Shown here piece by piece: positions 32,901 to 44,189 of a DNA stretch of 64,000 nucleotides. The stretch is from Hibiscus mutabilis. Lineage: Eukaryota > Streptophyta > Magnoliopsida > Malvales > Malvaceae. The translations under genes and the position numbers were made by a program. The DNA lies in assembly GCA_019671005.1 (NCBI GenBank), contig CM033728.1:25433099-25497098 (forward strand), in the 5' to 3' direction. Under the pieces are notes generated by a model. The model searched no databases, was not told where the DNA came from, and saw nothing but the letters and a program-made list of their open reading frames with translations. The number at the start of each line of letters is the position of its first letter. Positions within the stretch are counted from its first letter, which is position 1.

Positions 32901-34300
32901 TATACAATACAGATTCGAGTTTTAATTACTTGGGTGACGTAATTGTATGAGATGCATATTATTTTTTTTATTTAGCCAATATATGATATTTGTATGAGCA
33001 AACTGATTCAATAGTGATTAACCTATTAATCTAACTATAAGATGTTCCTAAGATCGATGATTAAGAGTTAATCATTAGGATCATTGTTGTTAGGGTTTGG
33101 AATATTATGTGTTAATTGTTAACATATTCAATATGGAGATTTAGGGTTGGTACTATTTTGAACAGGAACAAAAGTTGTTCCAAACTAAAAACCTTAGGGA
33201 TTAAAAAATACCAAAAAACAAATATATTGATTAAACTTATCAAATCGTGAGTTTTTTCCCCACAGGGACTATAAGTAAAAAATTAAATTTCGTTCTTTAA
33301 CACTACATGGGCACATACTGGTAATTTTTAATAATGAAGATAAAACATGTGTATGCTACGATTGTTATGCACGGTGTTTGGAATTCATGGTTATAGCCCA
33401 ATAGCCCATTTAGTTTGATTTATAAGGTTGTATAAATACGACATGTGTGTAGTGCCTCTCTCTATTTCTATTTTAATTATGTTCTCATCATACTCCCTCG
33501 TCTGTAAAACGAGTTTCTAAAATTGTAATTCATACAAAGAAGCATGGACCAAAAGAATAGAAGGATTGGCCGGCAAAAAGATGCTTGAAAAGTTATTTTC
33601 ATCCATCGAATAATTTGGTTCTCTCATTGGCTTGGGATGGGCCACCTTAGGATATGGGCTATAACTATTGCATTTATATTTACTTCTTTTCGTGTATATA
33701 ATACTATGAATGTATGAGATGTATGATAGTTAATTGATAAGATCAAATGTTAAATGGTGAGGAAATATTCACAAAACCCCTCGATAACATATTAAGTCAC
33801 TTATTACCTCTCAATATTAACCCTCGTTAAAGTCTTGATCGATACAATGTAGGTTATGTTAAAGCGGGGTACTTGTATCTACCTTGGCCAAACACGAAGA
33901 ATAAGCAAGTGCTATTCACTGGTTGTAATATTGGTAAAAGTTTAACTAGGTTACTCTAATAGGATTATAAACCTAGAGGATGGTTATTTGGTTAATCATA
34001 AGATGACTATGAACAAGAGTTATTCACCAAATGAAGGAGTTACATGTGATGTAATTATCAAAAGTTATTTACCTAAATAAACCATAATCTTAAGAGAAAA
34101 GCCAAAGATGACTTAAGAGAATGTAAAATATGGATCTTTACCCACTAGAAAGACTTTATAGAAAGTACTTTTGATGTTAATATATGAGGGTTATTAATTT
34201 TAATAAAAGTTGTGAGTGTATAAAGTCCTTTTATAAACAAACTTGATAAATGTACTCAAAATTCATATTTTATTGTTTTAGACTTATTTTGGCAAATACA
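32901..34300 (+). other. Copia leader region, no recognisable gene
   Basis: About 1.4 kb lies between the PBS and the first gag text. It is AT-rich with no long open frame and no family I recognise. This is longer than most copia leaders, so an unrecognised old insertion may be included. Confidence 0.5.
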
Positions 34301-34507
34301 ATTTTGTTATCATTGCAATCGGTCCTTGAGAAGGACAAGTTGAACAACATGAACATTCTTGAATGGTCACTGGAAGGAAAATGTTTTCATTGTAATAAGG
34401 CATGTCAGTGGAACAAGAACTGCCCCATTTATCTTGAAAATGTCAAGAAGGCAAATGAAAGCGGAGTGTCCATCTCAATATTAATGTTATTGATATTAAT
34501 TTATTAA
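34301..34507 (+). pseudogene. Copia gag, collapsed (N-terminus joined to zinc knuckle)
   Basis: The open text runs from a copia gag N-terminal motif (V-L-E-K-D-K-L-N, followed by N-I-L-E-W) straight into the C-terminal zinc knuckle C-F-H-C-N-K-A-C-Q-W-N-K-N-C. In copia gags these are separated by well over a hundred residues, so the capsid core is deleted. In the knuckle the expected Gly-His is Cys-Gln, which removes the zinc-binding His. The frame ends at a stop at 34505-34507. Confidence 0.78.
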
Positions 34508-34850
34508 CATCTACTAGTTGGGTATTGGATACCAATTGTGGTTCTCATCTTTGTACATTTGTACAAGGACTACAAAAGAGTAGAAATATGAGAAAAGGAT
34601 ATTTGGACCTACAGGTTGGTAATGGAGCAAGAGTTGATACATTAGCTATAGGAACATCTACTTTATCGTTGCCTAGTGGACTAAATTTATGTTTAAAGGG
34701 TTGTTATTTTGTGCCTAGTTTGACTAAAACATCATTTCGATTTCTTATTTATACAAGATTGGTTTTGAGATAATTATTAAGAATAAGTGTTGTTCTTTTT
34801 ATCTCGATAATGTTTTCTATGGTGCGGCATAATTAATAAATGAGCTCTAT
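34508..34850 (+). pseudogene. Copia aspartic protease
   Basis: The copia protease motif W-V-L-D-T-G reads W-V-L-D-T-N (Asp codon 34528-34530), so the catalytic Asp remains but the invariant Gly is Asn. Then come G-S-H-L-C-T, the V-G-N-G-A-R-V stretch and the C-Y-F-V-P-S-L-T-K region typical of this family. The open stretch ends at 34771-34773. Confidence 0.82.
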
Positions 34851-35990
34851 ATTTTGGATCTAGATAATATCATTTACAACATAAATACGAAAAGATAAAA
34901 AAGCAAATGACTCTAATCAAACTTATCTTTGACATTGTCGTTTGGGTCACATAAGTGACAAACGCATTTTGAAACTTCATAAAGATGGATTTTTGGATTC
35001 ATTTGTTTTCGAACAATTTGATGTATACGAGCCTTGCTTACCGGGAAAGATGACCAAAGCTCCTTTTAATCGTAAAAGTGAGTGAGCAAGTAATTTATTA
35101 GGCTTAATAAAAAGTGATGTATGCGGACCAATAAATACACAAACCTGTGGAGGGTTTCAATACTTCATTACTTTCACTGGTGACTTTAGTAGATATGGGT
35201 ATATTTACCTAATGCATCATAAATCTGAAGCCCTTGAAAATTTCAAGGAATTTAACAATGAAGCACAAAACCAACTAGGAAAAAAATTAAGGCTCTTCGA
35301 TTAGATCAATAAGAAGAATACTTAAGCTTACAATTTGACGACCTTCTTAAGGAATGTGGGATTGTCTCACAACTTACACCTCTCGGTACTCCATAATGGA
35401 ATAGAGTTTTTGAAAAGAGAAATCAAACATTCTTAGACATGATTCAATCAATGATGAGTCACGTTGATATTTTAGTTTCTTTTTGGGGACATGCGCTAGA
35501 AACAACTACATTCATAATAAATCGTGCTCCATCTAAATCTATTCAAAAGTCACCATATGAGATATGGACTAAGAAACATCTAGTATGCCTTTTATGAAAA
35601 TTTGGGGGTGCAAAGCTTATGTTAAACATCATATGTCTACAAAGCTCGAACACAAATCTCATAAATATAATTTTGTAGGTTATCCTAAAGAAGCTAGAGG
35701 ATATTATTTCTTCAATGCTATCGAGACAAAAGTGTTTGTTGCTCGAACAAGAATCTTCCTAGAAAGAGAATTTGTGTTCAGAAAAGGAAGTGGGAGAAAT
35801 ATTGAATGCAATGAAATTTGAGATCCAACACAGATCACTGAACCAAAATTTGAACAACAACAAGTTCCACAAGTTGTTGAGGAACATTCAACTATTTTGG
35901 AAATACAACCACTATGAAAATGTTTGTGAGAACGCAACGCGGTTGAGAGATATATATTCTTGTCACATTGCATGGTGATGTTCTTCTCAT
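34851..35990 (+). pseudogene. Copia GAG-pre-integrase and integrase
   Basis: From about 34918 the frame reads T-Y-L-*-H-C-R-L-G-H, where the stop replaces the usual Trp, then the zinc-finger region and the first integrase Asp in S-D-V-C-G-P (about 35116-35130). The second Asp lies in L-R-L-D followed by Q and a stop (about 35295-35310). The Glu remains in V-F-E-K-R-N (about 35409). A frameshift near 35580 leads to an open stretch 35585-35821 holding the W-G-C-x-A-Y-V-K and F-V-G-Y-P-K-E segments. Order is protease-integrase-RT, which identifies Ty1/copia. Confidence 0.87.
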
Positions 35991-36745
35991 ACACCAAGAT
36001 GAGTCCAAGACTTATCAAGAAGTAAGGATGAGCCCAGACTCTCAGAAATGGCTAGAGGCCATGAAATTCGAGATGGATTCCATGTCAAAAACTAAGTTTG
36101 GACCTTGGTTAACCCACCTAAAGGGGCTAAGCCCATAGGTGTAGGTGAGTTTTAAAAAAGAAAACCGACATGGATGGTAATGTACAAACATATAAAGGGC
36201 GATTAGTTGTTAAGGGTTTTCTTCAAATTCATGGTATAGACTATGATGAAACCTTTTATCCCGTTGCTATGTTTAAATACATCCAGATCTTACTTGCGAT
36301 AGCTGCATTTTATGATTATGAGATTTGATAAATGTATGTTAAAATGCTTTCCTTAATGGAAAACTAGATGAGGATTTGTACATGACATAACCTGAAGGTT
36401 TTGTCGATCTAAAAGATGCCAAAAGAATATGCAAGCTAAAAAGGTCCACTTATGGATTGAATCAATCTTCTTGATGTTGGAATCTTTATTTTAACGATGC
36501 AATCAAAGAGGTTGGTTTTGTAAAAAATGAAAATGAGGCATGTGTTTTCAAGAAAATTAGTGAGTGTACTGTCATATTCTTGGTACTGTATGTGGATGAC
36601 ATACTAATAATAAGAAATGGCATACGCAACTTACAGTATATAAAAACTTGGTTAGGAAAATATTTTTCCTTGAAAGACTTGGATGACACAACAAACATAT
36701 CAGGAGTCAAGATCTATATAGATAGATTGCGATACTTGCATAGAT
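35991..36745 (+). pseudogene. Copia reverse transcriptase
   Basis: The RT text begins in the S-Q-K-W-L-E-A-M segment (about 36035) and continues through K-G-R-L-V-V-K-G-F and P-V-A-M in broken frames. Next come P-E-G-F-V-D (about 36390), Y-G-L-N-Q-S and the active site Y-V-D-D (36589-36600). Stops replace several Trp codons. A deletion around 36730-36760 removes part of the region before RNase H. Confidence 0.87.
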
Positions 36746-37002
36746 AAAGTACTTAAAATATTCAGTATGGAATCATCAAAAAGGGGGTTCTTACCTATGA
36801 GACATAGTATTTCACTCTTGAAGGAAATGTGTCCTTCAACAGCTCAAGAAAGAGAGCGCATAAGATTCCATATGCTTCAACAATTGGATCTATCATGTAT
36901 GCCATGTTATGTACTCGTCTAGATGTATCATACGCTTTAAGTATGACAAGTTGGTACCAGGTAGATCCCGGTGAAGGTCAGTGGGTCGCAGTTAAGAACA
37001 TC
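36746..37002 (+). pseudogene. Copia RNase H, 5' part, interrupted
   Basis: The open stretch 36829-37002 reads I-P-Y-A-S-T-I-G-S-I-M-Y-A-M then V-S-Y-A-L-S and P-G-E-G-Q-W-V-A-V-K-N-I. It breaks off at ACATC, the target site of the C LTR. The next codons, L-K-Y-L-R-R-T-K-D, are found 5.6 kb away at 42631. Confidence 0.88.
36998..37002. repeat. Target-site duplication ACATC, left copy
   Basis: ACATC before the LTR at 37003 equals ACATC at 42627-42631 after it. Removing one copy and the LTR restores a continuous copia RNase H frame. Confidence 0.88.
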
Positions 37003-40000
37003 AGTAACACCCCCACCCAGTTTAGTAGTAAACCGGCCAAGGAATGTTAATCAAGCAATCATGAATTCAAGCCATTTAAATTTTTTGAAACTCAACCCTA
37101 TTAGATGAGTTACTTGTCTAACAATAAACCAAACTAGCAACTTTAACAGGCAACAACATGAACATGCTTCTCAAACATTATAGGTGACCACTTTTGATTA
37201 ACCAACTTCATCCTACAATCGAGGATGCTTACTACACTTTTATTTTAATCAATTAAGCATGGCATTCGAGCAAACATCTACATTAAGGCATATTCATTAG
37301 CAAATTCTCATGTCCAATATGCGTAGCTTTGTACCATTTCAAGACAATATTCAAACATGGTTTCAATGTCATACTCATGTCAAGTTAACCAAGCATGATT
37401 TTCTAACATTTTACATTCAAGACAGTGATGTATCTAATGTTGGTTACTAAACGTGGTCGCATTTGCATTCATTCGAATCATATCACCAAATACATACCTT
37501 CAAGCAAGCTTAACATCATCTAGAAAATCATGACTAACTTATCATGACCTTAATTAAACAACCTATCAACCAAAATATAAATTCGAATAGGGCATTCAAT
37601 AGTTAAGCACATAGTTTCCAATTGTTAAGAACATTTGAATATAACTAGATCATGTAAATCACGTACATTTCTCATTTTCAGCATGTCAAGCATTAACGAA
37701 CTAGTCTTTACAATCTTTTAAGATCAAGGTCATATATATATACATATACAACTTACAAACTAAGCAAAATGCATGACCTAGCTTAACTATGTACATATCT
37801 AGGTGCCACCAACTTGGAGTAATACAAAACAAGTATGGATTCATACTTTAGCTCTTGCTTGTGTTTACTTGAGTTTAAGAAAACAAACTTTAGGATCAAG
37901 TAACCTCTTTGAAGCACTTTCAAGTTGTAGCTTTGGAAGAAAGGAAACGAGAGTGATAAGTGCAAGAGTACTTAGTGAGGTAGCAACTATTACTAACCAA
38001 CTTTCAAGATTTGTATCATTTAGTCAAGTATAAACCTAGCTAGGGTCTGTAACATGTGAAGTCACGTCTAGCCTAAGATTTCAAGCATTTCAAGTCAAGC
38101 ATGTAGTCATGTAATCATTTATTGCTATTACTATTTATGCATATCATTTCAAGTACCAAGTCAAGACAAGAAGCATGCTCAAGTATAACAATTAAAGTCT
38201 AGTCACATCTCATTTCATGTATTCATTCGAGTATCATGTAAACAAGCCAATTCAAGTATCATATCAAGTAACATTTAAGCTTATGCTATTTTTCTTTTTC
38301 TTTGCTTATTTTACTTTAGATTAGGCCTTGGTACTTAGAGTGTTAGTCTTTATTAAACATTCCATTATGTGCGTATATTTAGATAAGCAAAACAATCCAT
38401 GGAGACTTTTAATTTGTTCAAATCTGTCCATTATACATGTTTACACGCAATTACAAGTAGAACAGCCCATGACATAATTACTCTAAAATAGTTTTCATAT
38501 CACGTACACACCATTTAATCAATTGAGCTTACAAATCTACTCAGCAATTATATAATATGTATTTACTCTTAATAGACATGTCTAACAAGCCTCAGTTATC
38601 TACGCAAGATGTCCACACAAGAGCATACATAAAACAAGGTATTTGCAAACAGACTATGCGCATACAATCACAAAAGCATTCAAATTATTGAATGTACATG
38701 GGCTCAAGAAACATGTATATAAACGTGTATATTCATATATATATATATATTCTCATGAGCATTATAGTTAAGATATACATGTGCACAAATCACTTTCAAA
38801 GCATGTTCGTATATACATTTATAGGCAATCAATCGAATAGCATAATCCAATTATTATATCGAGTTTCAAGAAATCAAGTAATCTATTCCAGGTTTGTAGC
38901 ATCCGAATTAAGCATGAAATCATATAGCCATGTATCTAGAAAATATTTGGTAATTATTCATACCATACTTCAAAAGCAACAAGCAAGGAATCTAGTATCA
39001 ACCAAGTTGATCATGACGTATTTCATTATCTCTTTCGAGTAGTATGATAAGCAATGGACATGGATCATAGTTCAAGTTTATATGCCAAGTGTCAAGTATT
39101 ATCAAGTAGCAAGCATTTCAAGTAGCAAGCATATCAAGTGGCAAGCATTTCAAGTAGCAAGTATTTCAAGTGGTAAGCATTTCAAGTAGCAAGTATTTCA
39201 AGTGGCAAGCATTTCAAGTAGCAATTATTTCAAGTGGCAAGCATTTCAAGTAGCAAGTATTTCAAATAGCAAGCATTTCAAGTGGCAAGCATTTCATTTA
39301 GCAAGTATTTCAAGTAGCAAGCATTTAAAGTAACAAGTATTTCAAGTGGAAAATCATACAATACAAGGTCCAAACATTGGAAATTAGCATCTCACGGGTT
39401 TCATGTCAAGAATCAAGCGTTACGTGTCAAGCAATTCAAGTATTTCAAGGATTCATGTCAAGTGATTCAAGTGTTAAAGATTTCTTGTCAAGTCATTTAT
39501 GTAATTCAAGATATAATTCAAGTATTCAATATTTTCTTTTGAATTTCTTATTCAATTTCTCAATAAGGTTCATATCTTTTTTACATGTTTGCCTTGGATC
39601 ACAATTGGTCATGAATAACATTGGTTCGTGTTTGACCATAAAGGTCCAAGAGATACTTAGCTCAAAGCACATAGCAATGGCTAATATCGGGAACATGTAA
39701 TCCTATTCTTCTCACTATCCAACCAACTGTCACCAATCTCCGTACAACTCCCATGTTACCGCCAACTGTTACCAATAACATATTTCATGTAATGGAGCGT
39801 CCCCTTGAGCCGTGGCTCAAGGACCGTAGTCCCAAGTATACCATGCATCATACCATTTTATCCAAGGACTTCCATTGTAGACAATTTAAGTCTTTTAAAT
39901 CTTTAAACTTTCATTAGAGGGGTATTCTTATACCTTAAAGCTTGTTGTTGTTTTTTATGTTTTATGCTTTCATGTTCAATACGAGACAATTCATATTCGA

Positions 40001-42626
40001 GAATTACATTCAAGCAAGTTATAGCAATATCATGCTTAGCCCTTAGGCTAGTTGATCCTTAGCTCTTCTGTTTCAAGTAATTTGTACTTACATCAAGACA
40101 TCATGTAATTCAAGATCCTTTTCAAGCAAGTATGTCAAGATTAACTTAGCCCATAGGCTATTTGAGCCTTAGCTCATCAATTACTTTTCACGTTTTCAAG
40201 TATTTCATGTTCAAGGCAAGATAATTCATGTTATCAAGTATTTTCATCATAAAAGTCCATACATGTAAGCATCTGATGGTTCACACCCAAGGTATCAAGA
40301 AATCAAACATTTACATCATAGAAAACTATCAAGCGAGCATTCGAATCAAGCATAGCCTACTCAATTCAAGTTATTTAACAGGTACAAACATTATACATTC
40401 TTCTCAAGCCAAACTTAACCATATTACATTTCAAGTCTATCATTCAAAACATATTTGCAAGTAGTATACAACGAATCAAGTAAGATCAAAATCCAATTCT
40501 AATAACCATTTGAAAGGATCACAACCAAGGCAAAAAATCAAGCATTTGTTTATACTTTCTTTTAGTCGATTTATCAAGATCCATGTCACTATTATTCACA
40601 ATTTTATCTTAAAATCCTTCTTCCCTTTTTCATCACAACCAAGCTTAAATCAAGTATAATGGCATGGCATAAAATAACAAGAAGTAAACATGCATCTTTG
40701 GTTAGGACCTAAGTCCTAACCCTATATTTAACTACACTCACTATATTCCAAGCTAGCTTATTTGTGTTGGATCCAATTTCCTTTGTGTTTGTCACTAGCT
40801 TTTCCACTCCTTTCTTCCTCCACAAGGTTTTCTCCTTGCTCTAACATTGCACACAAGACCGTAGATTCAAAGTCAGTAACCAATTTAAACAATGCATGAT
40901 TTCATACACACTCTAGCATACATTTGACATCATTTAGACAGCCTACTTTATAACTGTTTCCATACATTGAAACGGTCCAAATACACATGTTCAATAATCA
41001 AACAACATGCTTACATATGTACATTCCAATTTGGGTAGAAGCAGGGCAGTAACTAAACTGTCCAAAATACATAGACTGCTGCTGCCAGGCAGCTTGCGTA
41101 CTGCTTACTTAAACGTGCATAACTTTCATTCCGTAAGTCAGAATTTCAATTGGTTTACACCGTTGGAAAGCTAACTTAGTTGTATTTCTAACTATATAGG
41201 CGTTGCATTTTGATTATTTACCAATTAATACAGTTTTTTACTTAAAGACAGGGTGATTACAACACTGGGCAGTTTGCACTGTCCCTATTGTTTCATTTCT
41301 ACAATTCATTCTACAATTCCGAATTCAATTTCGTTTTATCCTAATGAATTTAGACATATTAAGGTACTATGCATTAAATTTCCAGCCTTAAATTCAATTC
41401 ATACAATTTATAGTGAATTTTCAAAGTTGCTGCCCATAACAGAGTTTTCTGGGCAAATTTCACTAGGCTTGATTTTAGCTTCATTATTCATCTAGATGGT
41501 AGTTCTAACATGTTAATATAACTTATTTTCGCTCTCATGCATGTCTAAGATAACTCCCAGGTTCATGTATTTACATTTCATGCCTTGTTTTTACACATAT
41601 GGTCACCATATGTACCATTTCATATATTCACATGTTTAGGCATTAAAAATCTGGCATTAAAAATCTGGCAGTTTTGACTCTAATTTCAATTGTACATTTT
41701 TAACTCTCATACATTCACATTTTTAACTACCATTTCATATATTCATGTTTTTACATTTACAATTCATGCATACACATGCGTATGTTCAAAACTGTCCCAT
41801 ATTAATTGAACAAGTAATATTATCCAAATCAGGTTCAAACATTAAATTTATACCCATCAAGAACTTATTAGAACAGCCCTAAACGAAACATCCAACCATC
41901 CAATTTTTACTATGAATCTTGTATTAATCACAGCCTTACCTTACCTAATTTGTAAATTTTTCAAATACACAACACTCAAAGTACCATAAATTTCATACTT
42001 ATACATTTACATTCTCTAATCTTCCTAACAACATCATGATCTATGATAATCAACAATCAATTATTTAACTTAAAACGTAGCTTAAAGACAAAAGGAAGAG
42101 TGCAACCACCTTCCCTCCAAGCCTAATCGAATGATGAAGAAGAAATTCAAAATTGATAAGGCCGTTCTTGCAAGCTTTCCTATTCTAATATTGTAAGCAC
42201 TTTCGGTTCTCTCTCTATTTGGGGAGGAAGATGACAAATTAAATCATCTCAATTCCAAGGTGCCGAGACTCCCTACACCTTGCCCTCCCATGAGCTTGAC
42301 AAGTGGGAGGGTCATTAACAAGAAAATGTTTTGCATGCAAACGCAAAATTTTATTGTCATTGCAATCCAATCCCTTCTAACGTGGGCATCTATTTTTTAA
42401 TTATTTCAAAAAGGTCCTAAGACGTTTAATTAGTCTAATAAATGAAAGTTCTATAGCAAGATAACTAGAAATCAAATCGTATATTTATTTCTGAGCCATT
42501 GTTTAGGAAGTTACACCAAAATTTGAGATATTACATCTTTTGTAATCAAATTTAAGGCATCCTTAATTCAAGTTGAGTTACCACTAATTTAGTAACATAC
42601 TACTAGGCTATACTTTGGGTATTACA
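37003..42626 (-). mobile_element. Solo family C LTR (about 5.6 kb) in copia RNase H
   Basis: The minus-strand sense runs from TGTAATACCC (42626) to GGTGTTACT (37003), where TG has become AG on the + strand. It is 5624 bp with a perfect 5-bp target duplication. I see no gag or pol inside. The minus-strand block CTCACTAAG..CTTATCACTC (about 37940-37975) is present. A 16-bp tandem array sits at 39103-39349. A second LTR-like start, TGTAATATC on the minus strand at 42535, suggests that one LTR may be nested 91 bp inside another, so the length of a single LTR is uncertain. Confidence 0.75.
39103..39349. repeat. 16-bp tandem array in C LTR
   Basis: About 15 copies of CAAGTAGCAAGCATTT are present, with recurrent A/G alternation (AGTAGC against AGTGGC) and TATT variants. 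The region around it, 38030-40500, is also enriched in TCAAG, so the array grew out of a wider simple-sequence zone. Confidence 0.9.
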
Positions 42627-42870
42627 ACATCCTTAAGTACTTAAGAAGAACTAAGGATGTATTCCTTATATATGGTGGTGAGGAAGAGCTAAGTATAAAA
42701 GGTTATCCTAACTTTAGCTTTCAAACTAATAAGGATGATTCACAATCACAATCGGGCTTTGTGTTCTGCCTTAATAGAGGAGTTGTGAGATGGAAAATTT
42801 CAAAGCTAGATACAATAGCTTATTCTACAATAGAAGTCGTGTACATTGCATCAAGTGATAACTTATAAGC
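42627..42870 (+). pseudogene. Copia RNase H, 3' part
   Basis: Directly after ACATC the frame resumes with L-K-Y-L-R-R-T-K-D-V-F-L-I-Y-G-G-E. The S-Q-S-G-F-V-F-C-L-N and D-T-I-A-Y-S-T-I-E-V segments of RNase H follow. A stop falls at the usual A-S-x-A-A position, about 42868-42870. Beyond it the copia text ends and C-type LTR sequence begins, so the 3' end and 3' LTR are lost. Confidence 0.88.
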
Positions 42871-44189
42871 TTTGTTCAGGTGATTGTAAGATTGTAGGGC
42901 TATGCCTATTTCTGATACGAATAAGATATGTCAATTGATTATCTGATTAAGGAGCTAAGCTCAATTCCGATTCTGATATAATAAGATTTAATTGAAAAGC
43001 CTTGGTTTTTAGTTAGTCATAGGTATAATTGGCATGTCATAGAGTCCATTGAGCTCGTGTTTGGGGTGGATTACGATCCTGGACTACGGTCCTTATTTGG
43101 CTATAGTAGGAGAGAAGTGTTGTGGTCACTTGGCGACAGTATGAGGGATTGACTGGTACTCTGAGTACCTTACTGTTGGTGATAGTTTGTTGGGGATTCG
43201 AGTACCTAGGCTGATGCTTGATTTCAAGGCTATTTTAAAGCTTCATAATGAAACCCAACTAATGAATGAAATTGATAATTTATAAGGCAAATAATGTATA
43301 ATCTGGATAAGTTTTGCATTGTAACTTTTTCGTTAGGAAACTTATGATTCATAATAAGCTATGACAATTGGGATTTCTCACAAATTATGATTAATGGCTC
43401 AAACATGACTAGCTGAATTACTAATGATGTGTTAGTAATCATTCGAATAAGTAATGATATGCGATTCTATGTTAAAGACAAAACATGAAATTGCAAATTA
43501 AACTAATGTGTTGTTTTGATAACATATGAAACAAGTAATGTTCACAATATGTTAGGTAAGATAGCTTATTTGATAAGTAAATCCTGTTTATAGTATGCTA
43601 TGCTTGATAATTTATACAAATAGTAATATGTATACGGGATACTATGATAGAAATGAACATGTCTTAGACTATTTTGCAATGCATATTTGTATATACATGT
43701 TTAGTGGACTGTTTTGATAGAAATGAACATGTCTTTGACTGTTTTGCAATGTATATTTGTATATACTTCTTTAGTGGACTGTTTTGATAGAAATGAACAT
43801 GTCTTGGACTGTTTTGCAATGTATATTTGTATATACATGTTTAGTGGACTGTTTTGATAGAAATGAAAATGCCTTGGACTGTTTTTCAATGTATGTTTGT
43901 ATATACTTGTTTAGTGGACTGTTTTGATAGAAATGAACATGCCTTGGACTGTTTTGCAATGTACATTTGTATATACATGTTTAGTGGACTGTTTGAATGA
44001 ATTCAAGCATGTTGTAGACTAATTTCTAATTGTATATACAAGAATACTGGATTGTTTTGACTAAGTACAAGCATGTAATGGATTGTTTTAAGCGTATGTA
44101 TGTGTATACATGAATTTGGAACTATTTTGCAAATAAACAAATATGTATTGTAGTGTTCTGGACATATATAAGTATCTCCTAAATATGAA
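42871..44189 (+). mobile_element. Family C LTR, + strand, left part (5'-truncated)
   Basis: From about 43060 the sequence matches in the + sense the minus-strand C LTR around 39700-39830 (GGACTACGGTCC and following). The first 2.6 kb expected from that copy is missing. The TATAATTGGC..CATAGAG block lies near 43030-43055. A 70-bp tandem array fills 43640-44120. A solo B LTR interrupts it at 44190, and it continues at 47524. Confidence 0.72.
43640..44120. repeat. 70-bp tandem array in + C LTR
   Basis: The phrase TTAGTGGACTG recurs at 43701, 43771, 43841, 43911 and 43981, exactly every 70 bp. The following copies degrade to about 44120. Each unit carries AGAAATGAACATG and a GTATATTTGTATATAC palindromic stretch. 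Confidence 0.92.

Noticed and set aside
39103..39349. Regular short repeats that might suggest a CRISPR array
   Set aside because: The units are directly adjacent with no unique spacers, lie in a plant LTR and have no cas genes nearby.
43701..43959. Overlapping minus-strand frames of about 62 residues with repeated text
   Set aside because: They are products of the 70-bp tandem array in the C LTR and change frame from unit to unit.
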